Source: Vagococcus vulneris
GTDB lineage: Bacteria; Bacillota; Bacilli; Lactobacillales; Vagococcaceae
DNA length: 64,000 nucleotides
Direction: 5' to 3'
Assembly (NCBI RefSeq): GCF_003950515.1
Contig: NZ_NGJS01000008.1
Span: 50,854 to 114,853, forward strand
In this document: positions 17,836 through 27,121 of the stretch, one piece after another
How positions within the stretch are numbered: the stretch's first letter is position 1
Layout: each line of letters begins with the position of its first letter
Position numbers and translations under genes: made by a program
Notes under the pieces: generated by a model
Told to the model about the DNA's origin: nothing
Database searches by the model: none
The model's input: the letters and a program-made list of their open reading frames with translations, nothing else

Positions 17836-19314
17836 ATGGTTAAACATAAAGTAATGAAGACGGTAGCTGTACTTTTTATCAGTACTACAGCTATCTCTTC
17901 TTTGGTTCCACTGTCCCAAGTTGTTTTAGCTAAAGATGCAGAGGACAGTGAAGTAAATTATATTCAAAGTAATAGTCACATCTTTAGTAAAAGCGAGAGA
18001 GCTACACCAGCCAAAGAAAAATTTGATGTAGTGGTTGAAAGTTCAGAAAACGATAAAAAAAGTGAAAATAGTTCAAAAAATTCTGATAGTGAAGAAGAGA
18101 CCACATCTGCTAGCAGCCAAACTGAGCAAGGCGGCTCGTCAAGTAAAGATACAGAATCCTCAGAAGCCAGTAAAGAAACGGATAAACCGTCTGAAAGCAA
18201 GCCTAATATAATCACAAGCCGACCAAAAGATGTACCAACTGAAAGTGAATCGTCTGATGAAAAAAATAGTGAAAAAGAAGACGATAAAAAAGAGAAGAAA
18301 AAAGCTCAGCAACCTATTAGTTTTGCCAAAGTTCAATCAACAGTAGAATTTGTTGAAGAAATTGGTGAAGATGCACGTCAAATAGGACAAGAAAATGATT
18401 TATATGCGTCAGTAATGATTGCACAGGCCATTCTGGAAAGTGCCTCTGGTAATAGCTCACTTGCAAGAACTCCAAATAATAATTTATTTGGAATTAAGGG
18501 TGAGTTTAAAGGAAAGTCTGTCAGTATGGCGACATTGGAAGATGATGGTAAAGGCGGTATGTTTACAATATCTGCTAAATTCAGAAAATACCCTACTTAT
18601 AAAGAGTCATTGCAAGATTATGCTACTTTATTGAAGGGTGGCCCAGATGGAGGTTCAAATTTTTATCGTCCAGCTTGGAAGTCTTCAACAAAAAAATATA
18701 CGGAAGCAACTAAATTTTTAACAGGCAGATATGCAACAGATACAAGGTATCACGAAAAATTAAATGGTTTGATTGATACATATGAATTAACACGCTTTGA
18801 TTCCAAAAAAGCTCTTAAAGAAACTGTAAAAAAAGATAAGGATACTGAAAAATTTATTAGTGATATTGCAGAAGATGTGCAAGATGTTGCGAATAAAGAA
18901 GATTTGTATCCGTCAGTTTTAATTGCAGATGCTGTAATGAAAAGTCAATCTGGTTATAATAGCTTAAGTCAACGAAATAATTTCTACCAGATAAAAGGTA
19001 ATTATCGTGGAAAGAGTATTACAGTTGATACGGTATCCACTGATAAGAAAAAGAAAAAGCATAAACTTAAAGAAATTGATTATAAAGTATACCCTAATAA
19101 AAAAGAGGGCGTCGAAGATTATGTGAAAAAAATGCAAAATGATAAAAAATCATTTAAGGAATTTACACGATCAGAAAAGGACTCATATCGAAAAGTTACT
19201 GCTTATATGACTGCTAAAAATCGTGAAGATCGTAAGTATCATAAAAAATTAAATGGAATTATCAATACCTATGATTTAACTAAATATGATAAACAAGCAG
19301 ATGATAAAAAATAA
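17836..19314 (+). CDS. Secreted glucosaminidase with two GH73 domains, second degenerate
   Basis: A signal peptide (MVKHKVMKTVAVLFIST...SQVVLA) and a Ser/Glu/Lys-rich linker lead to two tandem GH73-type lysozyme-fold domains. The first (about residues 165-320) has the catalytic Glu201 in AQAILESASGNS and a second acidic position in ATLEDDG. The second (about 335-485) aligns clearly but has Lys369 at the glutamate position (ADAVMKSQSG) and TVSTD at the other. It should therefore hydrolyse N-acetylglucosaminyl bonds with domain one only, domain two perhaps binding the wall. I start at ATG 17836, ten bases after AGGGTG; a GTG 12 bases earlier overlaps that site. No LysM repeat is seen. Confidence 0.88.
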   Translation: MVKHKVMKTVAVLFISTTAISSLVPLSQVVLAKDAEDSEVNYIQSNSHIFSKSERATPAKEKFDVVVESSENDKKSENSSKNSDSEEETTSASSQTEQGGSSSKDTESSEASKETDKPSESKPNIITSRPKDVPTESESSDEKNSEKEDDKKEKKKAQQPISFAKVQSTVEFVEEIGEDARQIGQENDLYASVMIAQAILESASGNSSLARTPNNNLFGIKGEFKGKSVSMATLEDDGKGGMFTISAKFRKYPTYKESLQDYATLLKGGPDGGSNFYRPAWKSSTKKYTEATKFLTGRYATDTRYHEKLNGLIDTYELTRFDSKKALKETVKKDKDTEKFISDIAEDVQDVANKEDLYPSVLIADAVMKSQSGYNSLSQRNNFYQIKGNYRGKSITVDTVSTDKKKKKHKLKEIDYKVYPNKKEGVEDYVKKMQNDKKSFKEFTRSEKDSYRKVTAYMTAKNREDRKYHKKLNGIINTYDLTKYDKQADDKK

Positions 19315-19348
19315 TTCGTTTTTATTTTTGTTTGAACTGTTTTACCTT

Positions 19349-19377
19349 AAGGATAATAAATTATTATCCTTTTTTTA
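19349..19377 (+). terminator. Terminator after the glucosaminidase gene
   Basis: AAGGATAAT at 19349-19357 pairs with ATTATCCTT at 19363-19371, followed by T residues. Confidence 0.85.
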
Positions 19378-19419
19378 TTAATAAAATGTCATTTTACTTT
19401 AAAAAAGTTCGTAAATGTG

Positions 19420-19425
19420 TATAAT
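19420..19425 (+). promoter_or_regulatory. -10 box of the xpt operon
   Basis: TATAAT lies 16 bases before the aptamer's P1 stem. The expected -35 region is AT-rich and matches poorly. Confidence 0.5.
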
Positions 19426-19440
19426 GGATATATAAATAAA

Positions 19441-19505
19441 ACTTATATATGGTCATAATATGGTTGACCGTTTCTACCTGATACCTCAAATATCAGACTA
19501 TAGGT
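19441..19505 (+). promoter_or_regulatory. Guanine-class purine riboswitch aptamer
   Basis: P1 is ACTTATA (19441-19447) with TATAGGT (19499-19505). P2 is GGTCA/TGACC and P3 is CTGATA/TATCAG, with the conserved loop TTTCTACC between them. The J3/1 strand reads GACTA, with C at the specificity position (equivalent to C74 of the xpt riboswitch), so guanine or hypoxanthine rather than adenine should bind. Ligand binding is expected to favour the terminator at 19521 and switch off xpt-pbuX. Confidence 0.95.
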
Positions 19506-19520
19506 AAAATACGGACAATT

Positions 19521-19560
19521 GAGCCGTTTTTTGCTTATGCAAAAAACGACTCTTTTTCTT
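19521..19560 (+). terminator. Terminator of the purine riboswitch
   Basis: A 14-base stem (19521-19534 with 19539-19552, one mismatch) has a TTAT loop and a T-rich tail. The upstream AAAATACGG (19506-19514) can pair with CCGTTTTTT inside the left arm and act as antiterminator. Confidence 0.92.
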
Positions 19561-19566
19561 TTTTAG

Positions 19567-20157
<591 letters not shown>

Positions 20158-20158
20158 T

Positions 20159-21463
20159 ATGCAAGAAAGTCATGGTAAATCGGCAATATTGGGGTTACAA
20201 CATCTATTAGCTATGTATGCGGGGGCAGTTGCGGTTCCTTTATTGATAGGACAAGGATTAGGTTTTTCAACTAAAGAAATGACGTATTTAATTTCTATTG
20301 ATATTTTTATGTGTGGTGTAGCCACATTACTGCAGCTGACAGTTACCAAATATACGGGAATCGGTTTGCCGGTTGTTTTGGGATGTGCCGTACAGGCTGT
20401 AGCACCGCTCATTCTAATTGGTTCTAAAAATGGTGTCGGAGCAATGTACGGCTCAATCATTGCAGCAGGAGTCATCATTGTTTTAATTTCAGGTTTCTTC
20501 TCGAAAATAAAACGGTTTTTACCGACGATTGTTACAGGATCAGTTATTATGGTAATCGGACTTACGCTTATTCCAATTTCGATTACAAAACTAGGGGGCG
20601 GTGATACAGGTTCAAAAAGCTTTGGAAATCCCCAAAATATTATGTTAGGTTTGTTAACTGTTGCTTTAATTGTGATTATCCAAATTTGGGGACGCGGTTT
20701 TTTTAAATCAATTTCTGTATTATTAGGCTTATTAATTGCAACAATTGTTGCGTATTTCTTAGGCGATGTATCATTTAGTGCAGTCTCAGATGCCTCATGG
20801 TTTCATTTTCCGCAATTTTTTTATTTTGGGAAACCAACTTTTGATGTGTCATCAATCGTGTTGATGACAATAATTTCTTTAATTAGTTTAGTTGAATCTA
20901 CTGGGGTCTATTTTGCTTTAGGAGATTTAACAGGTAAGAAAATAACAGAAAGTGAATTAAAGAAAGGTTACCGAGCTGAGGGACTTGCAGTTATTTTAGG
21001 TGGCTTGTTTAATACTTTTCCCTATACCGGTTTTTCACAGAATGTCGGTTTAGTTCAGCTATCAGGTATTAAATCAAAACGGCCGGTCTACTATTCAGCG
21101 TTCCTTTTAATTGTCTTGGGTTTATTACCTAAAATAGGTGCGTTTGCACAGGTTATACCTGAATCAGTTCTTGGCGGTGGTATGCTGGTTATGTTTGGGA
21201 TGGTTGCTGTTCAAGGGTTGAAAATGTTATCAACAACGGATATGAAGGATGAAAAAAATCTGTTAATTATGGTTTTATCAATAGGGTTGGGTTTAGGATT
21301 TAATAGTGTGCCGAATTTATTTGAACAATTTCCTGAAATTATCCAGATGTTTACTGGGAACGGGATTGTAATCACAAGTATTGTGGCTATTTTGCTGAAT
21401 ATAATATTTAATGAAATTTCACCGAAGGTAGCTTTAATTAGAAAACAGGCAGCATCAAGATAA
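20159..21463 (+). CDS. pbuX: Xanthine permease (NCS2 family)
   Basis: This 434-residue integral membrane protein of the NCS2 nucleobase-cation symporter family has about 12-14 hydrophobic segments. It shows the family features QHLLAMYAGAVAVPLLIG at the N-terminus, VESTGVYFALGDLTG and the GLFNTFPYTGFSQNVGL signature. It should import xanthine for Xpt. GAGGAGG precedes the ATG, and the xpt stop is adjacent, so both are under guanine-riboswitch control. Confidence 0.95.
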   Translation: MQESHGKSAILGLQHLLAMYAGAVAVPLLIGQGLGFSTKEMTYLISIDIFMCGVATLLQLTVTKYTGIGLPVVLGCAVQAVAPLILIGSKNGVGAMYGSIIAAGVIIVLISGFFSKIKRFLPTIVTGSVIMVIGLTLIPISITKLGGGDTGSKSFGNPQNIMLGLLTVALIVIIQIWGRGFFKSISVLLGLLIATIVAYFLGDVSFSAVSDASWFHFPQFFYFGKPTFDVSSIVLMTIISLISLVESTGVYFALGDLTGKKITESELKKGYRAEGLAVILGGLFNTFPYTGFSQNVGLVQLSGIKSKRPVYYSAFLLIVLGLLPKIGAFAQVIPESVLGGGMLVMFGMVAVQGLKMLSTTDMKDEKNLLIMVLSIGLGLGFNSVPNLFEQFPEIIQMFTGNGIVITSIVAILLNIIFNEISPKVALIRKQAASR

Positions 21464-21469
21464 AATGGT

Positions 21470-21500
21470 AGCAGTTAGTTGATAGACTAGCTGCTTTTTT
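21470..21500 (+). terminator. Terminator after pbuX
   Basis: AGCAGTTAGT (21470-21479) pairs with ACTAGCTGCT (21486-21495), and a T run follows. Confidence 0.85.
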
Positions 21501-21525
21501 ATTGTTTAAATTGGTATATTAATAC

Positions 21526-21554
21526 TTTACACTGTTCTTAGAGGTTGATAAGAT
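21526..21554 (+). promoter_or_regulatory. Promoter of the PurK-like/GntR/AKR/ABC cassette
   Basis: TTTACA (21526-21531) and TAAGAT (21549-21554) are 17 bases apart, with TGA directly before the -10 box. Confidence 0.6.
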
Positions 21555-21595
21555 GAATATATAAATTAAGATGATAAGAAAGTAGTTGAGTTATT

Positions 21596-22729
21596 TTGTC
21601 GAAAACAATTTTACCGGGTTCGACAATTGGTATAATCGGCGGCAAACATATCAGCAGAATGTTAGCTATTGCAGCTAAACAGATGGGATTGAGGGTTGTA
21701 ATTATTGATCCGGATAAAGAGTGTCCGGCATCACCAATTGTAGATAGGCAAATAATTAGTGAAATTAATGATGAAATTGGTCTGTTAGAATTATCAAATG
21801 CGTGTGATGTTATTACATATGAATATGAGTCGGTTGATTCTACAGCATTAGATTACTTGGAAAAGATTGCTTATATCCCTCAAGGCACGATGGGATTATC
21901 TGTCACGCAAGATCGGATTCTCGAGCGGGAATTTTTAGATTTGCATTTAGTAAATATTGCACCTTACGAATTAGTTATAGTTATTTCAGATATTAAACAA
22001 GCGATAAACAAGTTTGGTTATCCATGTGTTGTCAAGAGTGCTAGAAGAAATCCGTATGAAGAGAATAATATTGTTATTTCTTCTGAAGCAGATATTGATC
22101 GAGCAGTACCTCTTATCCAGCAAGGCGCTTGTATAGTGGAACCTATCTTGGCAATAAAACGGGAATTATTTATGTCAATCGGTCTCAATCGTAATGGAGA
22201 GTATACTCTGTTTCCGATTGTTGAAACTATCTCAGATAGTGATAGTGAATTTAATAGTGTAGTTGCTTTTTTTGAATCTGATGATGTAACGGAAGATTTA
22301 AAAAATCAGATTTACTTAATTGCAAAAGCAGTTGCTTCAGAATTAAATGTTAGCGGTGTTGTTGGGATTGAATTGTTTCTAACTGAAGAGGACAATCTTT
22401 ATGTTAATGAAGTATCAGCAAGACCACATGATTCAAGTCTGTATACGATTGATGGGTGTAATTTTTCAGAGTATGATGTCCATATTCGTGGATTATGCAA
22501 CTGGAAATTACCCGAAATTTGGCATTATTTGCCTTCTGTCACTTTTAACGTAACAAACAGAAACCTTCAATTAATAACAAGTTTGATTAATAAAAAGCCC
22601 AATTGGCATTTTCATTTTTATGAAAGAAAGGAAAGCGAAATTGAGAAACTTTATGGTCATGTGACAGTTGTAACAGAAGATTTATCGGGGACATTGGAAG
22701 AATTGAAAAGTCTAGAAGTAATAAATTAG
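21596..22729 (+). CDS. Divergent PurK-like ATP-grasp protein
   Basis: The 377-residue protein follows the plan of N5-carboxyaminoimidazole ribonucleotide synthase: a Rossmann-like N-terminus (TIGIIGGKHISRMLAIAAKQMG), the CDVITYEYESV region, then an ATP-grasp domain with VVKSARR and NEVSARPHDSS. Several normally invariant stretches differ. GGGQLGRM reads GGKHISRM, the glycine loop GGYDGKG reads NPYEENN, and PRPHNSGHWT reads ARPHDSSLYT. ATP and metal ligands look kept, so it may act on another substrate or be a degenerate paralogue. The start is TTG with a weak binding site. It is not in a pur operon; a GntR gene follows after seven bases. Confidence 0.72.
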   Translation: MSKTILPGSTIGIIGGKHISRMLAIAAKQMGLRVVIIDPDKECPASPIVDRQIISEINDEIGLLELSNACDVITYEYESVDSTALDYLEKIAYIPQGTMGLSVTQDRILEREFLDLHLVNIAPYELVIVISDIKQAINKFGYPCVVKSARRNPYEENNIVISSEADIDRAVPLIQQGACIVEPILAIKRELFMSIGLNRNGEYTLFPIVETISDSDSEFNSVVAFFESDDVTEDLKNQIYLIAKAVASELNVSGVVGIELFLTEEDNLYVNEVSARPHDSSLYTIDGCNFSEYDVHIRGLCNWKLPEIWHYLPSVTFNVTNRNLQLITSLINKKPNWHFHFYERKESEIEKLYGHVTVVTEDLSGTLEELKSLEVIN

Positions 22730-22736
22730 GGGATAG

Positions 22737-23390
22737 ATGGGGTTGTTGTATAAGGTGAAAAGTAAACGAATTCAAAAAATTGCATATGATTATATTAAAT
22801 CAAACGTAGAATCTGGCGTTTGGCGTGATGATGTTAAATTAGTAGAACAAGATATCTCAGACACATTATCCGTTAGCCGTACACCAGTTAGGGAAGCTAT
22901 TAATGAGTTAGTGACGGAAGGTTATTTACATAAAGAGCCAAATAAAGGTGTCGTGGTTTGTAAGACTAAGATTTCAGCTAAAGAATTTTTAGAGCGTACA
23001 CAATTATTAGAGTTGTTATTTTCAAGTTATCTGTTTCAATTAGAAGTAAAAAAGATTAATTTAGATTCAATAGTGAATTATGATTTATTGCGTAGAATTG
23101 ATGACGAACGACGGGTAGAAGATAAGAAATTAGCATCTCAAGTATTTTTAGAATCGTTTTTAAGTGAATTAGATAATCGCGTGATGCGTCAGGTTATAAT
23201 GAATAATTTTCGACAATTGTATTTAACTTTTTTTCCAACAGCGGACAATAATTTTTTATATGATGAAATGTCTCGCTCTTTCAGCCTATTAATTACTCAT
23301 TTAGATGAAAAGAGATTTGATTTATGTCGTAAAGATATCAGAATATTTTTCAACCGTTTGAATTTAGAATTGATTGATCAGCAAATATAA
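22737..23390 (+). CDS. GntR-family transcriptional regulator
   Basis: An N-terminal winged helix (residues 8-75) has the GntR signature DISDTLSVSRTPVREAINELVTEGYL and a glycine wing (EPNKGVVVC). The C-terminal effector domain is alpha-helical, FCD-like in size but poorly conserved, so its ligand cannot be named. AGGGGATAG precedes the ATG closely; a GTG at 22755 is a less likely start. It probably controls the five-gene cassette it sits in. Confidence 0.85.
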   Translation: MGLLYKVKSKRIQKIAYDYIKSNVESGVWRDDVKLVEQDISDTLSVSRTPVREAINELVTEGYLHKEPNKGVVVCKTKISAKEFLERTQLLELLFSSYLFQLEVKKINLDSIVNYDLLRRIDDERRVEDKKLASQVFLESFLSELDNRVMRQVIMNNFRQLYLTFFPTADNNFLYDEMSRSFSLLITHLDEKRFDLCRKDIRIFFNRLNLELIDQQI

Positions 23391-23410
23391 TAAGTACGGA
23401 GGAACTCAGT

Positions 23411-24328
23411 ATGAATCAAATAGAATTAGGAAATAGTCAGTTGAATGTCTCACAAATTGGCCTGGGTTGTATGCGAATGAATCAACTATCGGTGTCTCAA
23501 GCTACAAAGATTGTGAGTCTTTGTTTAGATCAGGGAATTAATTTTTTTGATCATGCTGATATTTATGGGGATGGCGCCTCTGAAGAAATATTTGGCCGAG
23601 CCTTACAAGAAAATAGTATTTCTAGAAATGATGTTATTATTCAAACAAAATGCGGTATCAGAAAAGGATTTTACGATTTTTCAAAAAAACATATTATTTC
23701 ATCTGTGGAAGGTAGTTTGCAGCGGTTAGGTGTAGATTATCTGGATTGTTTAGGTTTACATCGTCCGGATGCACTAGTTATTCCGGAAGAGGTAGCTGAG
23801 GCATTTTCTGAACTTAATAAATCTGGAAAAGTAAAACATTTTGGTGTCAGTAATCATAACCCGTATCAAATCGATTTGCTAAAAAAATATTGTGATCAGC
23901 CAATTGAATTCAATCAATTACAATATGGATTAATGCATGCAGATATCGTCAAATCAGGTTTAAATGTGAATAATCATATTGATTCTGCAATTGACCGAGA
24001 TGGTTTTGTTTTAGATTATTCACGTATACACAACATGACAATTCAAGCATGGTCCCCAATGCAGTATGGATTTTTTGCAGGAGTTTTTGTAAATAATGAA
24101 AAATTTCCGGAATTAAATCAGGTATTAAATGAACTAGCGGAAAAATATCAGTCAACAGCTTCAGGTATAGCAGTTGCGTGGATAAATAAACATCCTTCCG
24201 ATATTCAAACATTGATTGGTACGATGAATGAGGAGCGGATTAAAGAATTTTCTGCATCAACGACGGTTTCTCTAACAAAACAAGAGTGGTACCAACTTTA
24301 TCAAGCAGCTGGTAATCAATTACTCTAA
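23411..24328 (+). CDS. Aldo/keto reductase (YdhF-like)
   Basis: The 305-residue NADPH-dependent oxidoreductase has a TIM-barrel with the AKR catalytic tetrad visible: Asp and Tyr in FFDHADIYGDGASE, Lys in IQTKCG and His in LGLHRPD. The KVKHFGVSNHNPYQ segment is also typical. It resembles E. coli YdhF most. The physiological carbonyl substrate is unknown. GGAGG lies nine bases before the ATG, and an ABC ATPase gene follows after 14 bases, so the gene belongs to the cassette. Confidence 0.88.
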   Translation: MNQIELGNSQLNVSQIGLGCMRMNQLSVSQATKIVSLCLDQGINFFDHADIYGDGASEEIFGRALQENSISRNDVIIQTKCGIRKGFYDFSKKHIISSVEGSLQRLGVDYLDCLGLHRPDALVIPEEVAEAFSELNKSGKVKHFGVSNHNPYQIDLLKKYCDQPIEFNQLQYGLMHADIVKSGLNVNNHIDSAIDRDGFVLDYSRIHNMTIQAWSPMQYGFFAGVFVNNEKFPELNQVLNELAEKYQSTASGIAVAWINKHPSDIQTLIGTMNEERIKEFSASTTVSLTKQEWYQLYQAAGNQLL

Positions 24329-24342
24329 AAGGAAGTGATAAT

Positions 24343-25227
24343 ATGGATATTGAAGTCAGTCAACTGATTATGAAATATGGAAAACATCAAGTACTGGATA
24401 TTCCAGAACTAATGTTAAGTAGAAGGGGTGCGTATGGACTTGTCGGAAAAAATGGTGCAGGAAAGACGTCTTTTTTTAAGTGTTTAACAAATATTATCAC
24501 CTCCTATCAAGGGACAATTAAATTGAATGGTATGGACGTTCGCAAGCATAATGAGTTGTTGACGAATGTCGGTATTGTATTGGATGGTATGTCGGTTTAT
24601 CGTGATCAAACGGGTTGGTTTAATATTGATTATTTTTCTAGATTACGCGGTGAGTTTAATCAGCAATTAGCAGAACAGTTGGCACTTGAACTAGAAATAT
24701 CAGAATATTTAAATCAAAAGGTCAAAACATATTCTTATGGCATGATAAAAAAATTAATTCTGCTAATTGCTATTCTTCATCAGCCAAAATTTCTTATTTT
24801 AGATGAACCATTCAGAGGGCTCGACAGTGAAACTGTTTCTTGGTTTAGAATGTATCTTAAAAAATTAAATAGTGAAGGAATGACTTTGATTATTTCTAGT
24901 CATATAAAAGAAGATATTATTCAATTATGTGATACAGCACTTGTATTGGAGCATGGTAAAATAAAAGAAATTATTGATTTGACCTCGACTGATAGTATTT
25001 TGTTAAGAGACATCCGGACGACTAATCAGCCGGCATTTGAAAGTCTATTGAATTTAGCAGATTATCCTTATCAAAGAGTAGAGGATATCGTTCGTCTATC
25101 TATTTCAGATAATCATTGGTATGAAATCAAACAGAGAATGGCGGAGGAACAGATTGATATCGTCGAGATGATACCTGTTCATGCATTAGACGATAGCCTA
25201 GGAAAGCAGGGTGGTGTGAACAGATGA
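24343..25227 (+). CDS. ABC transporter ATP-binding protein
   Basis: One ABC domain of the ABC-2 exporter type has Walker A GLVGKNGAGKTSFFK (about residues 31-45) and Walker B FLILDEPFRGLDSE. Its signature reads YSYGMIKKL in place of LSGGQ, as in many BcrA/YtrB-like exporters. The C-terminal 80 residues form an extra domain. Its stop overlaps the permease start (ATGA). With the following permease it should export or detoxify a lipophilic or peptide substrate, unidentified. Confidence 0.85.
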   Translation: MDIEVSQLIMKYGKHQVLDIPELMLSRRGAYGLVGKNGAGKTSFFKCLTNIITSYQGTIKLNGMDVRKHNELLTNVGIVLDGMSVYRDQTGWFNIDYFSRLRGEFNQQLAEQLALELEISEYLNQKVKTYSYGMIKKLILLIAILHQPKFLILDEPFRGLDSETVSWFRMYLKKLNSEGMTLIISSHIKEDIIQLCDTALVLEHGKIKEIIDLTSTDSILLRDIRTTNQPAFESLLNLADYPYQRVEDIVRLSISDNHWYEIKQRMAEEQIDIVEMIPVHALDDSLGKQGGVNR

Positions 25228-25979
25228 CAGGGATGCTAATTTTTAAAGGAGAATTTTTTAAATATAAAAGAGATCGAAAGTATATTGTTACAACGATAGG
25301 ACTAGCTGTTCTAAACATTATTGCTACAGTCTATTTTACTTATTTAATCGATCATATCAACCGACAAACATCACAAATTGGCGATATGGTTAATGGTATT
25401 TTCATAACTTTTTTTACTTTTTGTATTATCGCGAACTTTGTCTTTTTATTCTTCTATCCTTTTCATTTAATGGCAATGGATTATAAGAATAATGTCATGC
25501 CGTTGTTAATGGCTTCAGGTGTTAATCGAACTAAACTCTTTTTTTCTAAATTAGGAGCAACTTTTATCTGGGTTGTTTGTTTATCTATCTTTTTGGTACT
25601 GATCCCAGGTTTGATTGTATTATTTCGATTATCTCAAGACGTCGGTTTTATAAAAGTTTATGAAGTCATTATGGACTTCTTTCAATTAAACAATTTAAAT
25701 TTTCTGGAATTATCAGGGATATTTATTTTAGAGTATATTAATTCTTTAGCGATTATTTCATTGTCTACAATCTTGATGAAAGGGCGCAACTTAGCTATTT
25801 TATTATATTTTATTTTTCGAATGGTTGAGTCGCTATTTTTAGGATCAATAAAACTCAGTGTGCTAAACATGAACTTAAACCAAACAGGCATGCTTATATC
25901 TTCTAATTTAGCACTTATCCTGTCTATATTAATAATTTCCTTAATTTCATTATATGCGATGAAAAAACAGAATTTGTAA
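25224..25979 (+). CDS. ABC transporter permease
   Basis: The 251-residue protein has six hydrophobic segments, the layout of ABC-2 type permeases (for example YIVTTIGLAVLNIIATVYF, GIFITFFTFCIIANFVFLFF and the final LALILSILIISLISLYA). It overlaps the ATPase gene by four bases and so is its membrane partner. The substrate is unknown. It ends the cassette and is followed by a strong terminator. Confidence 0.8.
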   Translation: MTGMLIFKGEFFKYKRDRKYIVTTIGLAVLNIIATVYFTYLIDHINRQTSQIGDMVNGIFITFFTFCIIANFVFLFFYPFHLMAMDYKNNVMPLLMASGVNRTKLFFSKLGATFIWVVCLSIFLVLIPGLIVLFRLSQDVGFIKVYEVIMDFFQLNNLNFLELSGIFILEYINSLAIISLSTILMKGRNLAILLYFIFRMVESLFLGSIKLSVLNMNLNQTGMLISSNLALILSILIISLISLYAMKKQNL

Positions 25980-26003
25980 GTAAAATCCGAACTAAATTTT
26001 AAG

Positions 26004-26040
26004 AAAAAGCAAGATTAGTTAAATTAATCTTGCTTTTTTT
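26004..26040 (+). terminator. Terminator after the ABC permease gene
   Basis: A perfect 14-base stem (26004-26017 with 26025-26038) ends in a T run. Confidence 0.9.
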
Positions 26041-26058
26041 GTTTTAATAAGGTAGATT
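26030..26058 (+). promoter_or_regulatory. Promoter of guaC
   Basis: TTGCTT (26030-26035) and TAGATT (26053-26058) are 17 bases apart. The -35 box lies within the preceding terminator. Confidence 0.45.
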
Positions 26059-26066
26059 AGCATAGG

Positions 26067-26107
26067 GAACGAAATAGGTGTAGATTATTTATTTCGTTCG
26101 GTTTTTT
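26067..26107 (+). terminator. Leader terminator ahead of guaC
   Basis: A perfect ten-base stem (26067-26076 with 26090-26099) is followed by GG and six T. It lies just after the predicted start point and before the guaC ribosome binding site, so it may attenuate guaC. On the minus strand the right arm reads AAAACCGAACGAA, close to the PurR box of lactic acid bacteria. Confidence 0.65.
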
Positions 26108-26140
26108 GATTAAGGTAAGATGTCTAGGAGGAAAAGACAA

Positions 26141-27118
26141 ATGAAAATTTTTGATTATGAAGACGTACAGCTTGTGCCGAACAAGTGTATTGTTGAAAGT
26201 CGTTCTGAATGTGATACGAGTGTCGTTCTTGGGAGCAAAACTTTTAAAATGCCTGTCGTACCAGCTAATATGCAAACAATTATCGATGAAACTATTGCCG
26301 AAAAATTAGCAAGTGACGGTTATTTTTATATAATGCACCGCTTTGATGAAGACGGCCGAATTCCTTTTATCAAATATATGCACAGTAAAGGTTTATTTGC
26401 GTCAATAAGCGTGGGTGTAAAACCGAATGAATATGAATTTGTCAAACAATTAGTAGATGAAGATGTCCTACCAGAATACGTCACAATCGATATAGCTCAT
26501 GGTCATTCGGACAGTGTTATTAATATGATAAAACATTTAAAAGAATATCTTCCGGCAACATTTGTTATTGCTGGTAATGTTGGAACGCCAGAAGCTGTCC
26601 GTGAACTTGAAAATGCCGGTGCGGATGCAACTAAAGTCGGTATCGGACCTGGTAAAGTGTGTATCACAAAATTAAAAACTGGTTTTGGAACCGGTGGCTG
26701 GCAGTTGGCAGCCTTAAGACGATGCAGTAAAGCTGCACGCAAGCCTATTATTGCTGATGGCGGAATTCGTACGCATGGAGATATTGCAAAATCTGTTCGG
26801 TTTGGAGCGACAATGGTGATGATTGGCTCGTTATTTGCTGGTCATGAAGAATCTCCAGGTCAAACCAAAGAAGAATCTGGCATTCTTTACAAAGAGTATT
26901 TTGGCAGTGCATCTCAATTTCAAAAGGGTGAGCATAAAAATGTCGAAGGTAAAAAAATCTGGATTGAGCATAAAGGTGCATTACAGGATACATTAACTGA
27001 AATGCAACAAGATTTACAATCTTCTATATCTTATGCTGGCGGCAAAGATTTAGCTGCTATTACAAAAGTTGATTATGTTGTTGTAAAAAACTCGATTTTT
27101 AATGGCGATATATTCTAA
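26141..27118 (+). CDS. guaC: GMP reductase
   Basis: GuaC reduces GMP to IMP with NADPH, returning guanine nucleotides to the adenine branch. The IMPDH/GMPR barrel starts [16 protein letters not shown] and carries the catalytic loop [16 protein letters not shown] with the active-site cysteine, then [16 protein letters not shown]. The length of 325 residues fits GuaC type 2, without CBS domains. The frame opens 21 bases earlier, but the ATG at 26141 has AGGAGG nine bases upstream. Confidence 0.95.
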   Translation: MKIFDYEDVQLVPNKCIVESRSECDTSVVLGSKTFKMPVVPANMQTIIDETIAEKLASDGYFYIMHRFDEDGRIPFIKYMHSKGLFASISVGVKPNEYEFVKQLVDEDVLPEYVTIDIAHGHSDSVINMIKHLKEYLPATFVIAGNVGTPEAVRELENAGADATKVGIGPGKVCITKLKTGFGTGGWQLAALRRCSKAARKPIIADGGIRTHGDIAKSVRFGATMVMIGSLFAGHEESPGQTKEESGILYKEYFGSASQFQKGEHKNVEGKKIWIEHKGALQDTLTEMQQDLQSSISYAGGKDLAAITKVDYVVVKNSIFNGDIF

Positions 27119-27121
27119 TAG

